The translations under genes and the position numbers were made by a program. From Fibrobacter sp. (GTDB lineage Bacteria; Fibrobacterota; Fibrobacteria; Fibrobacterales; Fibrobacteraceae): 64,000 nt of DNA. The notes beneath the pieces were generated by a model, which saw only the letters and a list, made by a program, of their open reading frames with translations, searched no databases and was not told the DNA's origin. Every line of letters starts with the position of its first letter. The first letter of the stretch is position 1. The DNA lies in NCBI GenBank assembly GCA_024398815.1, contig JAKSIL010000014.1, forward strand, positions 17,128 through 81,127, written 5' to 3'. Below, piece by piece: positions 9,163-16,912 of the stretch.

Positions 9163-9255
9163 ATAAAATTTTGATTATATTTTAGTTAGGCGGACTGGGT
9201 CCGTCGTTTGGCTTGTCCAAAGGAGAACATCGGGATGTTTTATGATTATTTCGCT

Positions 9256-9301
9256 AATGGCGGGCGTTGTTTTAGGGTTTGGTTTGACAACGCTCGCCAT
9301 T
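9256..9301 (+). promoter_or_regulatory. Long hairpin in the PL11 leader (attenuator- or terminator-like)
   Basis: AATGGCGGGCGTTGT (9256-9270) pairs with ACAACGCTCGCCATT (9287-9301): 15 base pairs with one G-U, around a 16-base loop, followed by a U-rich stretch (TACTTTTTCCTTTT). It lies about 115 bases before the PL11 start, so it could act as a leader terminator/attenuator or protect the transcript. Confidence 0.5.
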
Positions 9302-9415
9302 TACTTTTTCCTTTTGACATATTGTCTATGAAAATGGGCTTTTTGGAGTGAAAATCTCGTTTTTTTTAGGCGTATTGAGACTATATTATTAATGTATAAT
9401 TGTTCGGAGAATGGT

Positions 9416-12094
9416 ATGGGAAAAAATACTAAGAAAATATCAGTTGCGTCGGCTTTGACGGTGGCTTTGGTGGCTACCCAATTTGCTTTTGCAGCGCCAC
9501 GTCAGATGGAAAATCTGGGTCGTGGTTTAGTCGCGTCCAATGTGGGCAAAGGCATGCTTGTTTCATGGCGCCTGTTGGGTACCGACGACCCGGCAACTTC
9601 TTTTGTACTGTATCGCGATGGCTTGAAAATTGCGGACATCAGCGGAACGCAAGGAACGAACTATTTGGATGCGAGCGGCTCGACTTCTTCCAAGTATACG
9701 GTAGCTGCCGTTGTCGATGGCAAGGAAGGCCCGCAGTCCGGCCTTTCCGTCTTGCTCGACAAGAGCGTTTCCAATAGCGGTCGTTCCGTTCCGTACAAGA
9801 CGATAAAGCTTGAGGTGCCAGCCACCCAGACTATGCCTGATGGCGAAAAGTGCACTTACACGCCGAACGATGCAAGTGCCGCCGACCTCGATGGCGATGG
9901 CGAACTTGAAATCGTTTTGAAGTGGGACCCGAGCAACGCTCACGACAACTCCCAGACGGGTTACACGGGCACGGTATTTATTGATGCCTACAAACTTGAC
10001 GGCAAGCGCCTGTGGCGCATCGACCTTGGCAAGAACATTCGCGCTGGAGCGCATTACACGCAGTTCCAGGTGTTTGACTACGATGGCGACGGCAAGGCGG
10101 AAATGATTGTGAAGACCGCCGACGGAACTATTGACGGTACCGGCAAGGCTATCGGCAATGCTTCCACGGACAACCGCGATGGAAACGGCCTCATTTTGAA
10201 AGGAAACGAGTTCTTAACAGTGTTCCGCGGTTCCGACGGTGCTGAGATTACGACTATTGACTACGTGCCAAAGCGCAACATCAACCAGTCCGTAAAGGGT
10301 AAGAACGGAAAGGGTTACTGGGGTGACGATTATGGCAACCGCAGTGAACGCTACATTGCGGCGACCGCTTACCTTGATGGAGTGCATCCTAGCGCAATCT
10401 TCATTCGCGGCTATTACAGTGCCTCGTACGTGGTGGCCTACGATTTTGACGGAAAACAGCTCAAACAGCGCTGGTTCCACAAGTCCGAAGATCCTGGCCA
10501 GGGTCTGTATGAACAAGGTAACCACAACATTACTACCGGCGATATCGATGGGGACGGTTACGACGAAATCGTATTCGGTGCCGCAGCCCTGAACCATGAC
10601 GGTTCCTTGCGTTACCGCACCGGCTACGGCCACGGCGACGCGGGCCATTTGGGCGACCTCGACCCGGACACTCCGGGGCTTGAATTCTTTGGCGTCCAGG
10701 AACACAAGGATGCGCCTTGTACCGATGACCTTCGCGATAAGAACGGCAAGATTCTCCATTGTGGCGCGCAGGGCGGTAACGACAATGGCCGTGGTATGGC
10801 TGCCGATGTCGATTCTACCCAGCGTGGTTACGAATTCTGGTCTTCGAAGGGTGGCGGACTTCACAACATCAAGGGACAGGTCCTTGGTTCTCCGTCGGTT
10901 TCCATGAACTTCCGAATTTACTTTGACGGCGACGTTTACGATGAACTGCTCGATGGCGGCTATGTGACGAAGTACGTTTCTGCAAAGGCGAATCCGTCGG
11001 TGTATTTCGATGCTGGTGCAGCCCTTGGTGCAGCCGGTTGCAATGGCACCAAGAATACGCCGACTCTCGTTGCGGACCTCTTTGGCGACTGGCGCGAAGA
11101 AATGGTCTTGAGAAGCGAGAAGGACCCGTCTGTCCTCTACATTGTTTCGACTCCGGTTACGAGCCCGCACCGCGTTTATACGCTGATGCACGACGCCGTT
11201 TACCGCACGGCGATTGCGTGGCAGAATACGGCTTACAACCAACCGCCGCATTTGGGTTACTACTTGCCCGACATGGTTAAGAACTTGAAAAAGCCTGACA
11301 TTTATGTGGTGGGCGAGGGGGCCCCGGCCTATGTTCCGGAGGAAAACAATGCTTCCGCTGACGTAAAGCCGAATGTTCCTGTGGTGAACAACGGAAAATC
11401 CTCGTTTGACGTTTCTACTCCAGATAAAGGCGACGGATGGACTGAGAATACCAATGCGGGTTTCGAAGAAAACGGCTACTTTAATTTTGAAAATGCCATG
11501 GGAAGCTCTGCGACATGGAATGTCTTTTCGCAGAATGCCGTGACGACGACGCTTACCGTGCGCTTTTCTAACGGCGGTAACGGCTCTCGAGACATGGATG
11601 TCAGGGTGAACGGCGTTTCTGCAGGTTCGATTAATTTCCCCTCGACGAATGCCTCCTGGACTACTTACGATGAAGCTACGATTGAAGTGACTCTGAAGCA
11701 GGGGGTGAACGAAATTACGTTTACGTCGCTCACTAGCGACGGTGGCGCCAATATTGATATGTTTACCTTTAGCGTAGACGAAGTTGAAAAGTACGATGGA
11801 ACGCAGAAGGTCAAGGAAGAGTCAACGACTGCAATCTTTGCGGAATCCATCGTCCCCTTCAAGGGTGGTGCGTACGCTTATAATCCGGTTTCTGGAATGT
11901 TGCGCGTAGCGGAATCCGGATTGGCCGAAGTTCGTATTTTTGATATGAACGGTCACTTTATCGGTTCGGTTTCAAAGAGCGTGACCGTGGGTGAATCGCA
12001 AGTTTCTTTGGAAAGCTTGCTCCCGAAGGGTCGCTATTTGGCTGTCGTACGGTTGAATGGGAAGACTGTAGCGAAGAGTGTCTTCTCTTTCTAA
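9416..12094 (+). CDS. Rhamnogalacturonan lyase (PL11) with CBM35-like module and C-terminal sorting-like tail
   Basis: Secreted lyase that cleaves the rhamnogalacturonan-I backbone by beta-elimination. The start at 9416 (MGKNTKK) was chosen over 9392 because GGAG sits just upstream and a clean signal peptide follows (to about AFA|A). The catalytic beta-propeller covers roughly residues 30-630, with calcium-site motifs LDGDGELEIV, DYDGDGKAEMIVKTADG and IDGDGYDEIVFGA and the family segments KWDPSNAHDNSQTG and DLFGDWREEMVLR. A CBM35-like module (about 670-800, NTNAGFEENGYFNF ... SDGGANIDMFTFSV) follows, then a short beta-rich tail ending KTVAKSVFSF that resembles a type IX secretion-style sorting domain. 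First gene of a run with the two CE12 esterases; the gap to the next is 35 bases. Confidence 0.92.
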   Translation: MGKNTKKISVASALTVALVATQFAFAAPRQMENLGRGLVASNVGKGMLVSWRLLGTDDPATSFVLYRDGLKIADISGTQGTNYLDASGSTSSKYTVAAVVDGKEGPQSGLSVLLDKSVSNSGRSVPYKTIKLEVPATQTMPDGEKCTYTPNDASAADLDGDGELEIVLKWDPSNAHDNSQTGYTGTVFIDAYKLDGKRLWRIDLGKNIRAGAHYTQFQVFDYDGDGKAEMIVKTADGTIDGTGKAIGNASTDNRDGNGLILKGNEFLTVFRGSDGAEITTIDYVPKRNINQSVKGKNGKGYWGDDYGNRSERYIAATAYLDGVHPSAIFIRGYYSASYVVAYDFDGKQLKQRWFHKSEDPGQGLYEQGNHNITTGDIDGDGYDEIVFGAAALNHDGSLRYRTGYGHGDAGHLGDLDPDTPGLEFFGVQEHKDAPCTDDLRDKNGKILHCGAQGGNDNGRGMAADVDSTQRGYEFWSSKGGGLHNIKGQVLGSPSVSMNFRIYFDGDVYDELLDGGYVTKYVSAKANPSVYFDAGAALGAAGCNGTKNTPTLVADLFGDWREEMVLRSEKDPSVLYIVSTPVTSPHRVYTLMHDAVYRTAIAWQNTAYNQPPHLGYYLPDMVKNLKKPDIYVVGEGAPAYVPEENNASADVKPNVPVVNNGKSSFDVSTPDKGDGWTENTNAGFEENGYFNFENAMGSSATWNVFSQNAVTTTLTVRFSNGGNGSRDMDVRVNGVSAGSINFPSTNASWTTYDEATIEVTLKQGVNEITFTSLTSDGGANIDMFTFSVDEVEKYDGTQKVKEESTTAIFAESIVPFKGGAYAYNPVSGMLRVAESGLAEVRIFDMNGHFIGSVSKSVTVGESQVSLESLLPKGRYLAVVRLNGKTVAKSVFSF

Positions 12095-12129
12095 AATTTG
12101 GAAAACATGGAATCGTTTGGAGCTAGAGC

Positions 12130-14025
12130 ATGAAAAACGTTTTTAGTAAAATTTGGCAGAGTGCAGTTGTGGCGTCGATGGTGTTGGCACCCGCCGCGCT
12201 CGCCAAGGTGACCATCTACATGTGCGGTGATTCCACCATGCAGGATTGGAATGAAGGATACTACCCCAAGCAGGGGCAGGGCCAGGATTTCCATTATTGG
12301 TTTGACGTGAACCTGGCGGGCGTCGTGAATCGTGGCCAGGGCGGTATGTCGCTTGGTGGTGGTGGCAAGGACAAGTCTGGCGGTACTGCTGTCGGCTATT
12401 ACGACATGTTCTTCAAAAAAGGATGCAGCAACGGTAATTGCATTGCCGAAAAACTGCAGGCGGGTGACTATGTCGTTATCCAGTTTGGCATCAACGACAT
12501 CAACTATAGTACCGAGGATTTTTTTAAGTCCAACATGAAAAAGATGGTGGACGATGTCCGTGCGAAGGGTGCGAATCCTATCATCATGAGCCCGATTCGT
12601 CGTTGCTATTACGATTCTCCGACCGCCATCCATAACAGTTACCGCGGTTACCCGGCGTTAAACAAGCAACTCGCCGAAGAAATGGATGTTCCGTTTATCG
12701 ACATGAGCGAAGAAGTCGCGAACCTCATGATTTCTGTTGGCGAAAAGTATGCACAGCAGTTCATTTTCAACTATGCGACCAAGAGCGAGTACAGTAACCT
12801 CGGCAGCGACCAGGCAGACCAGGTGCACTTGCAGATGAACGGTGCGAACGCTTTTGGCCGAATCATTACCGAACAGATGCGCGCCCACAAGGATCCTGTC
12901 GTCAAGAAACTTGGCGACTACATGGCTCCCATGTACATGGTGAACGTGAAGGTGAGCCCGGCCGATGCCGCCGAAGCGACATCCATCAGCGCCTATTATC
13001 CGAAGGGCATGACGGTCTTGCTCAAGACGATTCCGAAGAGCGGCAAAAAATTCCTCGGCTGGTATGATGGTAACGGCAACAAGGTGGGGACTCCGAGCCG
13101 TTCCAATGTGAAGTCCCCGTACATCCATACGTTCGTGATGGGTAGTGCTAGCACGCAGTACACGGCTGTTTACGAAGGCGGAACTGCTGAAAAGTACACG
13201 GGCGACGGTGCCGCGCTTACCGCTTTTCCGACTACGACTCCGAAGAGCCTCGATGATGTGACGTTCATTCCGTTTACACCGATGGAAGGCAGCGAAGAAT
13301 CGACAGTCGCGGTTGATAAGGATATCAAGAAGTTCTTCGATGCAGCCCATCCCGATGGATTCGATGGCTTCGAGGCCGAAAAGACCAACGCCGGGTTCCA
13401 TGGCGACGGTTACTTCAACTTTGACAACAGCAACAAGTCTTACGGCTCGTACAAGGTGAAATTCCCTGGGGCTGGCTACACGACGCTCGCGATTATTTAT
13501 GCAAATGGTGGCTCTAGCGATCGTATGATCAATGCCTACTTGGATCACGATTACTATATCAGTGCGCCTCCTACAGGTGGCTGGACCACGTGGGATACCG
13601 CTTACGTTGTCCTTGATGCGCCACAAGGCGAGGCGGAACTCAAGTTCATGTCGCTCACGAACGATGGCGGCCCGAATATCGACATGTTCGGCTTTAGCAT
13701 GGATGGCGTGTGCCGCGTAAGCGAAGGCTGCGATGAAGAATCTAAACAGCCTGAAAACAAGGATTCTACGGGTACGAAGGACCCTGCCGCTTCGACAGAT
13801 TCTTCGACTACGGTTCTTGCGAAGAATGCAAACTTCACAAAGGCTTCGAACGTGCGCGTGAGCGTGTTTGACATGCAAGGCAAGTTGGTCGCGAACCGCA
13901 TTGTTTCTTCCGACTTTGAAATAGATGCGGCTGCAGTTTCCACTTGGGTGAAATCCGCAGGCATTTATCGCGTTGTCGTGCGTGACGGAAGTAAAATGTC
14001 CAATATTCCGGTGGTTGTCAAATGA
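12130..14025 (+). CDS. Rhamnogalacturonan acetylesterase (CE12), CBM35-like, sorting-like tail
   Basis: Secreted SGNH-fold esterase that removes acetyl groups from rhamnogalacturonan so that lyases can act. The signal peptide (to about ALA25) leads directly into the block I motif MCGDSTMQ, with nucleophile Ser35. Block III is FGINDINY and the catalytic pair is Asp230/His233 in DQVHLQMNG (D-x-x-H spacing as in CE12). After an unassigned beta-rich region (about 275-410), a CBM35-like module (about 415-535: NAGFHGDGYFNFDNS ... NDGGPNIDMFGFSMDG) and a Ser/Thr-rich linker come before a C-terminal sorting-like domain (NVRVSVFDMQGKLV ... GIYRVVVRDG). Its stop overlaps the next ATG (ATGA), so the two esterases are coupled. 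Confidence 0.9.
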   Translation: MKNVFSKIWQSAVVASMVLAPAALAKVTIYMCGDSTMQDWNEGYYPKQGQGQDFHYWFDVNLAGVVNRGQGGMSLGGGGKDKSGGTAVGYYDMFFKKGCSNGNCIAEKLQAGDYVVIQFGINDINYSTEDFFKSNMKKMVDDVRAKGANPIIMSPIRRCYYDSPTAIHNSYRGYPALNKQLAEEMDVPFIDMSEEVANLMISVGEKYAQQFIFNYATKSEYSNLGSDQADQVHLQMNGANAFGRIITEQMRAHKDPVVKKLGDYMAPMYMVNVKVSPADAAEATSISAYYPKGMTVLLKTIPKSGKKFLGWYDGNGNKVGTPSRSNVKSPYIHTFVMGSASTQYTAVYEGGTAEKYTGDGAALTAFPTTTPKSLDDVTFIPFTPMEGSEESTVAVDKDIKKFFDAAHPDGFDGFEAEKTNAGFHGDGYFNFDNSNKSYGSYKVKFPGAGYTTLAIIYANGGSSDRMINAYLDHDYYISAPPTGGWTTWDTAYVVLDAPQGEAELKFMSLTNDGGPNIDMFGFSMDGVCRVSEGCDEESKQPENKDSTGTKDPAASTDSSTTVLAKNANFTKASNVRVSVFDMQGKLVANRIVSSDFEIDAAAVSTWVKSAGIYRVVVRDGSKMSNIPVVVK

Positions 14026-15809
14026 AGTCTATAGTGAAATTTGCGCTTGTCGCTGCCGTCTTTACAGGATTTGCTGTTAGCGATTCCACTTCTTTCACGA
14101 TTCACGTCGTGGGCGATTCCACGGTTTGCAACTACAAGGATTCCGCCTACCCGCAAACAGGCTGGGGACAGGTCCTTGGCAATTTCTTCGATGGCGCCCG
14201 CGTCAAGGTGAACAACGTCGCTATCGGCGGTCGCAGTTCCAGGACGTTCATCGAGGAAGGCCGTTTGGATGACTTGATGAAGTCGGTGCAGAAGGGCGAT
14301 TATATTTTCGTCCAGTTCGGCCACAACGACCGCGATTACAGCAAGGAAGCCCGCTATGTGGAGCCTTCGCAGTTCCCCGGCTACATCCAGAAGTACGTAG
14401 ATGCAGCGAACAAGGCTGGCGCCAATCCGATTCTCATTTCGCCGATGAACTTGAACGGCAGTCGCAACGTGTTCTCGACTGGCGACAAGAACTACGACGC
14501 CCGCGGCATGATGCAGACGGTCGCTAAGAACAACAAGATTCCGTTCGTCGACCTGAACATGAAATCGTACAACATGTACAACAACACGTACAAGGCGATT
14601 CCGGACTATGTGACGCGCTACTTGTACAAGTCCCTGCAAAAGGGCGAGTATCCGAACTATCCCGATGGTGTTAGCGATGGAACGACGCACTTCCAGGAAA
14701 TGGGTTCCATGGGCCATGGCGTTATGATTTGCGAGGAACTTGAAGACAATCTCAAGAACAATGCGAATCTTTCTGACGGAGCGAAGGCTGCACTCACGGC
14801 ACTCGTCTCGACCATCAAAAAACGCTATACCATCAAGGTGCAGACGAACATTTCGAACTACAACGGTCTCATTACGCAGACGCAGTACTTCCCGGCGGGT
14901 TCGCCGATGACGCTGCGCGTGACGCCGAACGGTCAAACATTCCAGAAGTGGGTGGATGACGACTGCAATGAGCTTTCGAGCCAGATGATTTATTACGGCT
15001 TCAAGACCCCGGCCCGTAACATCACCTACACGGCGATGTTTGCCGGTGGTGACGCTTGCAAGAAGATTACTCACGATACTGAGGATTCAAGCGACGGAGG
15101 CGCAAGTTCCGGCGATTCCGGAAGTAGCGAAACTACTGAAATCAAGATTGACCAGAAACTTTGCTTTGACGGCACTGCAGATGCCGCTTGGCCTTCGCCA
15201 ATCGACATGTCTAGCCCCGAAATCTCCGACGGCACCACCGACACGAACCACGAAGGGTTCACGGGCCAGGGCTTCTACAACATTGCGAATTCCGCTTACA
15301 GCACGGCTACGTACAGGCTGACTTCGGACCAGTCTGCCGAAAAGGCCCGCGTAATGGTGCGCTATTCCTTCGATGGTTCCGCGAATCGCGATATGAAGTT
15401 CACCATCGACAACGGCACCTACGATGTCGCATTCCCGCCCACGGGCTCCTGGGACAAGTGGGATACCGCCTACATCGAGAACGTGTGGGTGGATGCGCTT
15501 GACTTCAAAATGTCCATCGCCTCGACTACAAGCGATGGCGGCCCCAATATCGACATGATTGCTTTCGACATGAAGGGCGTTTATCGCACGGGCTGCAAGC
15601 CTGCCAAAGTAGAAGGCGAGGAGCAGAGTGCCGACCCGCAACCAGGCAACGTTGATCCTAGCCAACCAAAGGATTCCTCAACCACGGGAATTGCTGCAAA
15701 ACGCTTGAATGCTCCTGCCCTTCGCAAGAACGGTGCCGTGTTCAACGTTCTTGGAAGGACCGTTCCTGCAAAAGCTCGCCCTTCCAAGGGCCGATTCTTC
15801 AGCAAGTAA
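14022..15809 (+). CDS. Second rhamnogalacturonan acetylesterase-like protein (CE12), CBM35-like
   Basis: A second secreted SGNH/CE12 esterase, presumably with different acetyl specificity. The signal peptide (about 1-20) is followed by HVVGDSTVCNY (nucleophile Ser33), a block with RSSRTFIEEGR and FGHNDRDYS. The expected catalytic Asp/His region reads DGTTHFQEMG, so Asp219 and His223 are four residues apart, one more than the usual D-x-x-H. A beta-rich domain (about 265-345), a Ser/Gly linker and a CBM35-like module (about 395-530, TNHEGFTGQGFYNIANS ... SDGGPNIDMIAFDMKG) follow. The C-terminal tail is shorter than in the first esterase and ends in a basic stretch. Start overlaps the previous stop (ATGA). 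Confidence 0.87.
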   Translation: MKSIVKFALVAAVFTGFAVSDSTSFTIHVVGDSTVCNYKDSAYPQTGWGQVLGNFFDGARVKVNNVAIGGRSSRTFIEEGRLDDLMKSVQKGDYIFVQFGHNDRDYSKEARYVEPSQFPGYIQKYVDAANKAGANPILISPMNLNGSRNVFSTGDKNYDARGMMQTVAKNNKIPFVDLNMKSYNMYNNTYKAIPDYVTRYLYKSLQKGEYPNYPDGVSDGTTHFQEMGSMGHGVMICEELEDNLKNNANLSDGAKAALTALVSTIKKRYTIKVQTNISNYNGLITQTQYFPAGSPMTLRVTPNGQTFQKWVDDDCNELSSQMIYYGFKTPARNITYTAMFAGGDACKKITHDTEDSSDGGASSGDSGSSETTEIKIDQKLCFDGTADAAWPSPIDMSSPEISDGTTDTNHEGFTGQGFYNIANSAYSTATYRLTSDQSAEKARVMVRYSFDGSANRDMKFTIDNGTYDVAFPPTGSWDKWDTAYIENVWVDALDFKMSIASTTSDGGPNIDMIAFDMKGVYRTGCKPAKVEGEEQSADPQPGNVDPSQPKDSSTTGIAAKRLNAPALRKNGAVFNVLGRTVPAKARPSKGRFFSK

Positions 15810-15893
15810 GCTTAATAGGCGGGCGAGACCCCTACTGCGTGTTTTCTCGCCTTTAGCCACGCCATTCTCGGAGGGGCGAAAATCAAGCACTTT

Positions 15894-15946
15894 TTGCGCA
15901 AATGTGGACTTTTATTGTTGCGCAAATGTGGACGTTTTGTTATATT
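15894..15946 (+). promoter_or_regulatory. Promoter and repeated operator-like motif before the TIGR02147 gene
   Basis: A direct repeat TTGCGCAAATGTGGAC occurs at 15894-15909 and 15918-15933 (24-base period). TTGCGC at 15918-15923 and TATATT at 15941-15946 are separated by 17 bases, a good -35/-10 pair, which would place the second motif inside the promoter. The same AAATGTGGACTTTTA 15-mer occurs before the PL11 gene, so autoregulation plus control of the cluster is a reasonable inference. Confidence 0.5.
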
Positions 15947-15991
15947 AATTACAGATAGTTGTGGTTTGTTTTGGTTTGGAGAAACCGTCGA

Positions 15992-16912
15992 ATGATTAAT
16001 ATTTTCGAATATTTGAATTTTAGGGATTTTTTGAGGGACGCTTACGAAGAGCGCCACACTGGCGATTGGCGTTTTAGCCATCGTTATATCGCGGAAAAGG
16101 CGAAATTTGATTCTTCGATGTTCAACAAGATTTTGCAGGGAAAGCGCAACCTCACCAGTCGCCTTATCAAGACTTTTGCCGACATTTTTTGCAACGACGA
16201 ACGTGAAAAGAATTACTTCGCCAACATGGTCGCTTTCAACCAGGCGAAAACGCACTCCGAAAGTCGTCAATTCCTGGAAAAACTTGTGGCGTCGAAGGAA
16301 TGCAAGGTCGAAGACTTGGCGAAGGACCAGTTCGAATACTTTGATCATTGGTATCATGCCGTCATCCGCGAACTTGTGACTTTTTATCCGTACGTCGGAG
16401 ACGATGCTGCTCTTGGACTCATGGTTCGCCCTCCGATTACGGCTGCCCAGGTGAGAAGTTCCATTGCGCTTCTCGAACGTCTTTCGATGATTAAGAAGAA
16501 TGAGGCCTCCGGTTTTTTTGAACAGACTCAGGGCCTCATTTCGAGCGGCACAGAATCGTATAGTACGGCTGTCAATTCCTATATCCAGCAGAATTTGAAG
16601 GTGGCCACCAGCGCCATGGACCGCTTCGAGAGGGACGAACGCAATCTTTCTACGTTGGCGTTCGGCTGCGACGACAATACGTACAAGGAACTTGTCGAAA
16701 TGGTGCGTCGCTTCCGTCGCGAAGTGCTCGCCAAGGTGAGCGCCTGCGAAAAGCCCAATCGCGTTTTCCAGCTGGGGATGCAGCTTTTCCCGCTTTCCGA
16801 TCCGTATCCGCCTCCGCAGCGCCGTGGTCGCAAACGCCGTATTCGCGGTCAGGAAGTTTTAGATCGGGAAACTATAGACGAAATGTGTGTCGAAGGGGGT
16901 GAAAATGCTTAA
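15992..16912 (+). CDS. TIGR02147 family protein (Fibrobacter paralogous family, regulator-like)
   Basis: A 306-residue member of the TIGR02147 family, which I know mainly from Fibrobacter and which is thought to be regulatory. The first residues, INIFEYLNFRDFLRDAYEERH, match the family's start. An N-terminal helix-turn-helix-like segment follows (FSHRYIAEKAKFDSSMFNKILQGKRNLTSRLI, described here only by position 32-62). The middle and C-terminal parts are helical. The start at 15992 was chosen because GGAG lies about 11 bases upstream and the family start begins there, not at an upstream in-frame ATG (15959). It overlaps the PL1 gene by 8 bases, so the regulator and the lyase-fold lipoprotein are co-expressed. 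DNA binding is inferred. Confidence 0.85.
   Translation: MINIFEYLNFRDFLRDAYEERHTGDWRFSHRYIAEKAKFDSSMFNKILQGKRNLTSRLIKTFADIFCNDEREKNYFANMVAFNQAKTHSESRQFLEKLVASKECKVEDLAKDQFEYFDHWYHAVIRELVTFYPYVGDDAALGLMVRPPITAAQVRSSIALLERLSMIKKNEASGFFEQTQGLISSGTESYSTAVNSYIQQNLKVATSAMDRFERDERNLSTLAFGCDDNTYKELVEMVRRFRREVLAKVSACEKPNRVFQLGMQLFPLSDPYPPPQRRGRKRRIRGQEVLDRETIDEMCVEGGENA

Larger units (their letters stand above)
8958..9415. promoter_or_regulatory. Long non-coding divergent region before the pectin cluster
   Basis: This 458-base AT-rich gap separates the minus-strand yihY from the plus-strand PL11 gene. It holds two copies of the TGTGGACTTTT motif (9088-9100 and 9151-9162), a TATATT box at 9177-9182 suitable as a -10 element, and a long hairpin (9256-9301). 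A short frame opens at ATG 9235 and runs through the hairpin, but it looks like chance. No other gene is visible. The spacing suggests a promoter near 9150-9185 and a 5' leader of about 220 bases. Confidence 0.55.
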
